A stretch of 13,812 bases of DNA from Verrucomicrobiales bacterium. Its GTDB lineage: Bacteria > Verrucomicrobiota > Verrucomicrobiia > Verrucomicrobiales > DEV007. The notes beneath the pieces were generated by a model. It ran no database searches and had not been told where the DNA came from. It saw only the letters and a list, made by a program, of their open reading frames with translations. Positions 7,288-13,812 of the stretch are shown here, one piece after another; the stretch's first letter is position 1, and each line of letters begins with the position of its first letter. Location of the stretch: the NCBI GenBank assembly GCA_002708885.1, contig PAPL01000057.1, positions 1 to 13,812 of the forward strand, given 5' to 3'. The position numbers and the translations under genes were made by a program.

Positions 7288-8061
7288 CTAGAGCTCCTCT
7301 GACGGAAGGCCATTTATAAAATTAGTAATTATAGGATCCTCACTACTATCCATTTCTTCAGGAGTTCCGCAAAAATACACAGATCCTTTGCGTAAAAAAG
7401 CGATTCTATCAGCAATGCTTCTTGCGGATTTCATATCATGAGTGACCACGACAGAGGTGATTCCATAGTCTTTTTGCATCTGAATGATTAAAGAATCAAT
7501 GGAACCTGTTGAAACCGGATCAAGGCCCGCAGTGGGCTCATCATAAAGAATGGATTCGGGCTTCGCAATCATTGCCCGGGCCAGTGCAACGCGCTTGCGC
7601 ATTCCCCCACTCAACGCGCTAGGCATTTTATTTATATGTTCTTCGAGGCCCACAAGGCTAAGCGCTTTGGTCACTTTTTCTGTAAGTGTTTTGATGTTTT
7701 TTTCTCCACGTTCCCTCAACGGAAAAGCAACATTTTGACCGACGCTCATAGAATCAAAGAGTGCACCATTCTGAAAAAGAACTCCGATCTTTTGACGTAT
7801 CGCAGAGAGCCCCTTTTCATTGAGTTCACTGATGTCCTGATTGCCTATAATGACGCGGCCGCTGTCTGGTCGCATCAGGCCTGTTATGTGTTTAAGAATG
7901 ACACTTTTCCCACCACCACTCGCTCCGATCAAAACTATCGTTTCCCCTGCGAAAATATCGAGATTCACGCCCCGAAGAACCTTTTGTGTTCCGAGTTCTT
8001 TGTGTATTCCCTCTAGTCGAATGGAAACTGTTTGGGACACTCCATTTAAATCTTTGTCCAT
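7288..8061 (-). CDS. mlaF: MlaF-like ABC transporter ATP-binding protein
   Basis: This 257-residue protein, counted from the ATG at 8061, is a complete ABC ATPase of the MlaF type. It has Walker A GASGGGKS (46-53), Q-loop glutamine 97 in LFQNGALFDSMSVGQNV, signature LSGGMRKR (150-157), Walker B ILYDEP with D174 and E175, and H-loop histidine 208 in VVVTHD. The Q-loop region and the C-terminal NFINGLP are characteristic of the Mla/MCE-associated ATPases. It would bind MlaE at the cytoplasmic face and drive lipid transfer by the MCE protein encoded next. A longer reading is open to TTG at 8097, adding a hydrophobic 12-residue stretch. This is unlikely in a cytosolic ATPase, so the ATG was chosen, although neither start has a good Shine-Dalgarno. 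The gene is first in the group and divergent from uvrA across 140 bp. The expected permease gene mlaE is not beside it. Confidence 0.93.
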   Translation of the reverse strand: MDKDLNGVSQTVSIRLEGIHKELGTQKVLRGVNLDIFAGETIVLIGASGGGKSVILKHITGLMRPDSGRVIIGNQDISELNEKGLSAIRQKIGVLFQNGALFDSMSVGQNVAFPLRERGEKNIKTLTEKVTKALSLVGLEEHINKMPSALSGGMRKRVALARAMIAKPESILYDEPTAGLDPVSTGSIDSLIIQMQKDYGITSVVVTHDMKSARSIADRIAFLRKGSVYFCGTPEEMDSSEDPIITNFINGLPSEEL

Positions 8062-8201
8062 ACTGAACCACAAAATGATTAGACCATATATAAACAAAAC
8101 GCAAACGACTCAGTAAAAGGCTTCCCGTTCTTGTAAATTAATTAGATCCTTTAATTCTAAAAATAAGTATTAATTTCTAGAGAATAACGAAGCTTAAAAA
8201 G

Positions 8202-11200
8202 GTGAAAAAAAAGACCGCCAAAGATGCCAATCTATCATGGCAAGGAGGCATTATTTCATTACGCGAGGTGCGTCAGAATAATCTGAAGGGCTTTGATTTG
8301 GATTTGCCCCTCGGGCAACTGATCGTGGTTACCGGTCCCAGCGGTAGCGGTAAATCATCATTGGCTTTTCAAACATTATATGCGGAGGGGCAGCGCCGAT
8401 ACATTGAAACTTTTTCGCCCTATACCCGTCAGTTCTTTGAGCGGATGGACAAGCCAAGAGTTGAAGAAGTTAATGGTATTCCTCCATCAATTGCTATTGA
8501 GCAGGGCAACACTGTCAGGACAACACGATCCACAGTGGGAACTCTGACCGGAATTAATGATTATTTAAAAATGTTATTTGCTCAAATTGCGAATGCATAT
8601 TGTCCAGAGTGTGGAGAGGAAATTTTTGAAGATAATGCTGAGTCTGTTACTCGATTTGTTAATGAGAATTTGGGAGGAAAATCCGTTCTTGTCGGTTTTG
8701 GAGTACCGGTACCAAGCCGAATGAAACCAACCGAGTTTTTCCAGTTACTTACTGCGCAAGGTTATTTAAGAATATGGATATCGGGTAACCTGTATCGGAC
8801 CGATGAGCCCGAAAAGTACCCTAAAAAGACATTGCCTAAAGTTGTTAACGTCGTTCAGGACAGAATCAAAATCAGTAATAGGGCCAATAATAAAGCACGA
8901 CTGAATGAGGCAATCGAAAGTGCATTTCTTTTTGGTAAGGGAGCCATGAAATTGATTGATTCTGAATCTGAAAAGGACTGGTCCTTCTCGAGCGGCAGGC
9001 AATGTGCTCCTTGCGGTATAACTTTAAGAGATCCGTCGCCGGGCCTATTTTCATTTAATAGTCCCTTAGGCGCTTGTCCTCAATGCCGCGGATTCGGTAG
9101 AACTTTAGGCATTGATCTTGACCGAGCATTACCTGATAAGTCACTTTCAATCAGGGAAGGAGTTGTAAAAGCATTTCAGGGTGAGCGCGGATCAGAATGC
9201 CAGACCGATTTGCTTGAATGCGCGAAAGTCAAAGGGATAGACATTGACTTAGCTTATGAGAAATTGACAAAGAAAAATCGGGAATGGGTCCTTTATGGTG
9301 AACGTGGTGATCCGGAATTAAATTGGCAAGAGGGTCTTTGGTATGGAGTGAAAGGTTTTTTCGACTGGATAGAGAGAAAGTCTTACAAAATGCATGTGCG
9401 AATATTTCTCAGCAGGTATAGATCTTATACAACATGCTCCACTTGTCGAGGGACCCGTTTACAACCTGACGCTTTAAATTATAAGATTGGAAATCACACC
9501 TTGCCGGATATTTGGCAGTTGCCTATTTCTGATCTTTTGAGCCTATGGGGCGAAAAAAAATCACAACTGACTGAGCTTTCAAATTTGGATCCGGCGGCCC
9601 TCCTTCTTCGGGAGGAAGTTGGTTCGAGGCTAAGGTATATGAACCGCGTTGGTCTTGGATATCTGACACTTGACCGCTCAGCAAGATCACTTTCTGGAGG
9701 AGAAATGCAGAGAGTGCATCTCACAACATGTTTAGGAGCCTCATTGGTTAATACATTATTTGTTCTTGATGAACCCAGCATTGGGCTACATCCAAAAGAC
9801 ACGCATCAGTTGATCAATGTTATGAATGATTTGAGGGACGCGGGGAACACTGTGTTGGTTGTCGAACATGAAGAGAGCATCATTAGAGCAGCAGATCAGC
9901 TAGTAGATATTGGACCGGGACGGGGTGAGGAAGGTGGAAATTTGGTATATGTAGGGCCCATTTCAGACTATGAGAAGAGCGAAGAGAAAATCAATTCACT
10001 GACTTTGGATTATCTTTCCGGAAATAAAAGTATTCCAATACCAACTACAAGAAGAAAACCAAAGAAGAGAAACGCATTGAAGGTCCGCGGTGCATCTCAC
10101 AACAATTTGAAAAACATAGATCTGGAAATTCCTCTTGGACTTTTTGTTTGTGTGACTGGCGTATCAGGATCGGGAAAATCAACCTTAGTTCATGATGTTA
10201 TTTATCTTAATTTGTTACGTGAAAGGGGTGAAAGGACCGAGGACTTACCCGGCACAGTGCAGTCTATTTTGGGTCACAGCGGGATCGGACAAGTAGTACT
10301 AGTAGATCAGTCTCCACTTTCGCGTAATCCTCGATCTACTCCTGTCGTTTACGTTGGGGCCTTTGAGAACATAAGAAAACTTTTTGCCGAAACGCCCGAG
10401 GCTAAGGGTTCAGGCCATATGCCCGGATACTTCAGTTTTAATTCTGGATCAGGACGTTGTGGGCGTTGCTGGGGAAATGGATTTGAGAAAGTCGAAATGC
10501 AGTTCCTTTCGGATCTTTATGTTAGGTGCCCAGAATGTGAGGGCAAACGTTATGGACCCGAAGTGTTGGCATTTGAATTGGAAGGGAAATCAATACATGA
10601 CATACTGGATCTTACGATAGAATCGGCCATTGATTTTTTCGAATCAATGGAGAACAAAAAAGCGGCTAGAGTCGCAACGGATTTAAAACCACTAGCTGAT
10701 GTGGGTTTGGGTTATCTTAAACTTGGCCAGCCCATTAATACTCTGAGCGGTGGGGAAAGCCAGCGCCTTAAACTGGTCGGGCACTTGCTGAAAAATAAGC
10801 CAAAAAAGAAAGATAAGAGCCAAGCCAAGGATTTACTTCTTTTTGATGAGCCTACGACCGGACTGCATTTTGATGATATTAAAATATTACTGAAAGTTTT
10901 TCAGCGATTAGTCGATGATGGACATTCGGTCTTAGTCATAGAGCATAACTGTGAAGTGATAAAGTGTGCTGATCATGTGATAGATCTTGGACCGGAGGGA
11001 GGATCTGAGGGAGGAGAAATAATTGCGGTTGGTACACCAGAGGAGATAAAAAAAGAAAAGAAAAGTTATACAGGAAAATTTTTATGGAGTGATTACAAAT
11101 CAAAAAATTCCCTCAAATCAACTAGACACAGGGAACCCTCAAAAAATATAATCAGTGTCCGGGGGGCCCGGGAAAATAATCTGAAGGACCTGAGAATTGA

Positions 11201-13766
11201 TATTCCCCATGATGCTTTCACTGTAATTACCGGGCTGTCAGGATCCGGTAAGTCGACCTTAGCTTTTGATGTTCTTTTTGCTGAAGGGCAGCGTCGGTTC
11301 TTGGACAGCATGTCAGCGTATGCACGTCAATTCGTTCAGCAGATGGAAAGGCCGGACGTTGATCAAGTTCATGGACTTCCACCTACTGTTGCTATCGAAC
11401 AACGCGTCAGTAGAGGAGGAGGTAAATCGACTGTTTCGACGGTCACTGAAATTTACCATTTTCTACGTCTTTTATTTGCAAAGGTCGGAACCCAATATTG
11501 CCCTGACTGTGGTGTGCCAGTCGATAAGAAGAGCAAAAACTCTATCATATCTTTGGTAAAAAAGACTTTGAAGCTAGGTCCAGTAAAACTCCTATCGCCG
11601 CTAATAAGAGCAAGAAAAGGATTTCACACTGACACGGCTGCCCGGGCACTTAGGCAGGGAATGAAAAAACTCTTGGTCGATGGTAAGTTTATGAAAAGTG
11701 CGGGATTTCAGAAACTTGAACGGTTCAAAGAGCATACGATTGATGGGCTTGTTGCTGAACTGGACGAAAGATCTAAACATTCTGAAATCACCGAATCTGT
11801 TGACGATGCGCTCCGGTGGGGACATGGAACGGCTTTTATTCTGAGGGAGAACGGCAAGAGGATAGTGCTCAGCTCAGAAATGTCTTGTCCTGACTGTGGA
11901 AATGCATTTGATGAATTGGATCCCCGTCTATTTTCATATAATAGTCCTCACGGATGGTGCCATTCGTGCCGGGGATATGGCTACATTGTTCCTTCACTGG
12001 GCGATTATGAAAAACATGATTCCATTACTGCCGCTGAATTGGAGGAGGAAAGGCGTCACGGAACCGCTAAAGAAAAGATAAAAGATATATGTCCAGTCTG
12101 TGACGGCGCCCGAATCAACCCAGTTGCACGAAGTGTCTGGGTAGATCATATAACGATTGATTCACTCACTAAAGTTTCTGTAGCAAATGCGATTGAAATA
12201 ATTAATGGATTTTCTTTTGAGGGGACCAAGGAGCTCATTGCTAGGGATATCCTTTCAGAAATTAAACAACGATTATTTTTTCTACAAAGGGTCGGACTAG
12301 GTTATCTCGGACTTGACCGTAGTGCTACGACATTAAGCGGCGGAGAGAGTCAGAGAATTCGTTTAGCTGCACAACTGGGTTCAAATCTTCGGGGCGTCCT
12401 TTATGTTCTAGATGAACCAACTATAGGGCTTCACCCAAGAGATAATGATCAACTACTTAAAACTTTAACTTCTCTCAGGGATCAGGGGAATAGTCTGGTC
12501 GTAGTAGAACATGATGAAAACACAATTCGTTGCGCGGACCATCTTGTTGATCTGGGTCCAGGGGCCGGCAAAGAAGGTGGAGAATTAGTTTTTCAAGGAA
12601 ATCTCCACTCCAAAAATCAAAAAGGAGCAAAGGCCTCTCTTACTCTAAGTGCAATATCAGACCAGATAGAACACCCCATCTCAGGGAAAAGGCGTAAACT
12701 TCCGGCCCAATCATCTGAAGAGGGTTGGATTAGAGTTAAAAATGCCAATGCCAATAACCTGAAGAGCATTGATTTTTCAATTCCTTTGGGCCGGCTAACT
12801 GTTCTAACTGGCGTTTCAGGAAGCGGCAAGAGTTCTCTGATGCGAGGAGTATTAAAACCCGCAGTCGATTCGAAAATTAAATCTAAAAGAACGAGAGAAC
12901 GTACTCATAGGACCTGGGAATCGATTACCGGTACAGATCAGATTGTTGCAGCATATGAAGTTGATCAAAGCCCGATAGGTAAAACGAGCCGGTCGACCCC
13001 GGCGACATATGTGAAGATCTTTGATGAGATCCGCAAACTCTATTCTAATGTTCATGAATCGCGATTGAGAGGATATGGTCCGGGCCGGTTTTCCTTTAAC
13101 ACTGAGGGTGGTCGGTGTGAAACTTGCGGAGGCAATGGCCGTATAAAATTGGAGATGAATTTTTTGCCCACTACCTGGGTCGAGTGCGGCGAGTGCAGAG
13201 GGGACCGATACAACAGGGCAACGCTTGAGATATTTTTTAATGGCAAGAACATTGCGCAAGTGATGAAAATGAGCGTGTCTGAGGCGTGCGAATTTTTTGA
13301 TGCCCAGCCAAAAATTCAAACGACCCTTGCTCTTCTAAGAGACACGGGATTAGGTTACCTCAGCCTTGGTCAGCCGAGCACAACATTGAGTGGTGGCGAG
13401 GCTCAAAGAATCAAACTAGTAGCGGAAATCCGCAAAGGTCAAGGCAGGGCACGTAATGCAAAGATGAAAGGAGCAGTAGGTTCTTGTTCCAATCTTTATT
13501 TGATTGAAGAACCTACTATTGGTTTGCATCAGAATGATGTGGTCAATCTGATTGGGGTCCTGCATGCGCTTGTTAATGAGGGACACACCGTCATTGTAAT
13601 AGAACACAATACCAGCATCATGGCCGAAGCTGATTACATTTTAGATATTGGTCCTGAAGCAGGTGAAGGCGGAGGGCAGATAGTGTCAAAGGGTCGCCCT
13701 GAACAGGTAGTTCGTTCGAAAAAGAGCAGAACCTCTCCTTTTTTGAGGAAAATAATAAATAGTTAA
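8202..13766 (+). CDS. uvrA: Double-length UvrA, excinuclease ABC subunit A
   Basis: UvrA finds bulky DNA lesions and loads UvrB in nucleotide excision repair. At 1854 residues this is two UvrA units in tandem (E. coli UvrA is 940), as known for Chlamydia and other PVC bacteria. Half A is ~1-965 and half B ~982-1854. The four ATPase modules have Walker A lysines K51, K659, K1017 and K1543; signatures at 496, 847, 1377 and 1728; and H-loop histidines 556, 915, 1437 and 1802. Walker B has D523, D882 and D1404, but Glu at 1769 in the fourth module. Zinc cysteine pairs are all present: 134/137 with 412/415, 268/271 with 292/295, 753/756 with 776/779 in half A; 1100/1103 with 1297/1300, 1229/1232 with 1253/1256, 1639/1642 with 1662/1665 in half B. 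Both halves keep a region where UvrB binds (~141-267 and ~1106-1228). Half B lacks about 76 residues between zinc pairs. The start is GTG; no other in-frame ATG precedes the first Walker A motif, and no Shine-Dalgarno or E. coli-type LexA box was seen upstream. Confidence 0.96.
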   Translation: MKKKTAKDANLSWQGGIISLREVRQNNLKGFDLDLPLGQLIVVTGPSGSGKSSLAFQTLYAEGQRRYIETFSPYTRQFFERMDKPRVEEVNGIPPSIAIEQGNTVRTTRSTVGTLTGINDYLKMLFAQIANAYCPECGEEIFEDNAESVTRFVNENLGGKSVLVGFGVPVPSRMKPTEFFQLLTAQGYLRIWISGNLYRTDEPEKYPKKTLPKVVNVVQDRIKISNRANNKARLNEAIESAFLFGKGAMKLIDSESEKDWSFSSGRQCAPCGITLRDPSPGLFSFNSPLGACPQCRGFGRTLGIDLDRALPDKSLSIREGVVKAFQGERGSECQTDLLECAKVKGIDIDLAYEKLTKKNREWVLYGERGDPELNWQEGLWYGVKGFFDWIERKSYKMHVRIFLSRYRSYTTCSTCRGTRLQPDALNYKIGNHTLPDIWQLPISDLLSLWGEKKSQLTELSNLDPAALLLREEVGSRLRYMNRVGLGYLTLDRSARSLSGGEMQRVHLTTCLGASLVNTLFVLDEPSIGLHPKDTHQLINVMNDLRDAGNTVLVVEHEESIIRAADQLVDIGPGRGEEGGNLVYVGPISDYEKSEEKINSLTLDYLSGNKSIPIPTTRRKPKKRNALKVRGASHNNLKNIDLEIPLGLFVCVTGVSGSGKSTLVHDVIYLNLLRERGERTEDLPGTVQSILGHSGIGQVVLVDQSPLSRNPRSTPVVYVGAFENIRKLFAETPEAKGSGHMPGYFSFNSGSGRCGRCWGNGFEKVEMQFLSDLYVRCPECEGKRYGPEVLAFELEGKSIHDILDLTIESAIDFFESMENKKAARVATDLKPLADVGLGYLKLGQPINTLSGGESQRLKLVGHLLKNKPKKKDKSQAKDLLLFDEPTTGLHFDDIKILLKVFQRLVDDGHSVLVIEHNCEVIKCADHVIDLGPEGGSEGGEIIAVGTPEEIKKEKKSYTGKFLWSDYKSKNSLKSTRHREPSKNIISVRGARENNLKDLRIDIPHDAFTVITGLSGSGKSTLAFDVLFAEGQRRFLDSMSAYARQFVQQMERPDVDQVHGLPPTVAIEQRVSRGGGKSTVSTVTEIYHFLRLLFAKVGTQYCPDCGVPVDKKSKNSIISLVKKTLKLGPVKLLSPLIRARKGFHTDTAARALRQGMKKLLVDGKFMKSAGFQKLERFKEHTIDGLVAELDERSKHSEITESVDDALRWGHGTAFILRENGKRIVLSSEMSCPDCGNAFDELDPRLFSYNSPHGWCHSCRGYGYIVPSLGDYEKHDSITAAELEEERRHGTAKEKIKDICPVCDGARINPVARSVWVDHITIDSLTKVSVANAIEIINGFSFEGTKELIARDILSEIKQRLFFLQRVGLGYLGLDRSATTLSGGESQRIRLAAQLGSNLRGVLYVLDEPTIGLHPRDNDQLLKTLTSLRDQGNSLVVVEHDENTIRCADHLVDLGPGAGKEGGELVFQGNLHSKNQKGAKASLTLSAISDQIEHPISGKRRKLPAQSSEEGWIRVKNANANNLKSIDFSIPLGRLTVLTGVSGSGKSSLMRGVLKPAVDSKIKSKRTRERTHRTWESITGTDQIVAAYEVDQSPIGKTSRSTPATYVKIFDEIRKLYSNVHESRLRGYGPGRFSFNTEGGRCETCGGNGRIKLEMNFLPTTWVECGECRGDRYNRATLEIFFNGKNIAQVMKMSVSEACEFFDAQPKIQTTLALLRDTGLGYLSLGQPSTTLSGGEAQRIKLVAEIRKGQGRARNAKMKGAVGSCSNLYLIEEPTIGLHQNDVVNLIGVLHALVNEGHTVIVIEHNTSIMAEADYILDIGPEAGEGGGQIVSKGRPEQVVRSKKSRTSPFLRKIINS

Positions 13767-13812
13767 GAATCAATAAAAATAGGGGTTTTGTGAGTTTATT
13801 TTTCTTTAAATT

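Noticed and set aside
7636..8016. Plus-strand open frame opposite mlaF
   Set aside because: The minus-strand gene has all ABC ATPase motifs; the opposite frame has no recognisable domain.
8062..8201. SOS (LexA) box in front of uvrA
   Set aside because: No CTG-N10-CAG palindrome or GAAC/GTTC-type box could be found in this gap; regulation by a different LexA motif cannot be excluded.
12852..13319. Minus-strand 155-residue open frame inside uvrA
   Set aside because: It lies wholly within the fourth ATPase module and zinc motif of UvrA, has no family resemblance, and is best explained as a shadow of the real gene.
13772..13800. AATAAA/TTTATT inverted repeat after uvrA as a terminator
   Set aside because: The 6-bp stem is purely A-T with a 17-base loop, too weak to call, although a T-rich stretch follows and the window ends shortly after.

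Overview
The window looks like chromosomal DNA of a PVC-superphylum bacterium, most likely Verrucomicrobiota with Planctomycetota as the alternative. Three things point there: a Tat-exported DUF1501 protein, a double-length UvrA with four ABC ATPase modules (an architecture known from Chlamydia and relatives), and a three-part LplT-PlsC-acyl-ACP-synthetase fusion. Base composition is moderately AT-rich, Shine-Dalgarno signals are mostly weak, and one gene probably starts with GTG. No mobile element, phage gene, tRNA, rRNA or CRISPR array was seen. The taxonomic reading is inference from gene content.

Layout. Positions 1-278 are a non-coding, AT-rich stretch holding two copies of a 90-bp direct repeat (period 117 bp) followed by a nested inverted repeat. 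Next comes a minus-strand DUF1501 gene (279-1634). A divergent intergenic region separates it from a large plus-strand gene (1864-5295) encoding an MFS lysophospholipid flippase domain, a PlsC acyltransferase domain and an AMP-forming acyl-ACP synthetase domain. This gene converges on a minus-strand group transcribed right to left: an MlaF-like ATPase (7288-8061), an MlaD-like MCE protein (6226-7209) and a membrane protein of unknown function (5313-6131). No mlaE permease gene is in the window. Divergent from mlaF is the 5.6-kb uvrA gene (8202-13766), which ends 46 bp before the window edge.

Function. The centre of the window is about envelope phospholipids. The fusion protein would import, re-acylate and so repair lysophospholipids, while the MlaF/MlaD pair would belong to a machine moving phospholipids between inner and outer membranes. 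The unknown membrane protein next to mlaD is a candidate accessory factor. UvrA is the damage sensor of nucleotide excision repair and is probably unrelated to the lipid genes. I see no clearly undescribed system. The items most worth checking are the asymmetric double UvrA (shortened second half, Asp-to-Glu change in the fourth Walker B motif), the mla locus without mlaE but with an uncharacterised membrane gene, and the 117-bp-period repeat.
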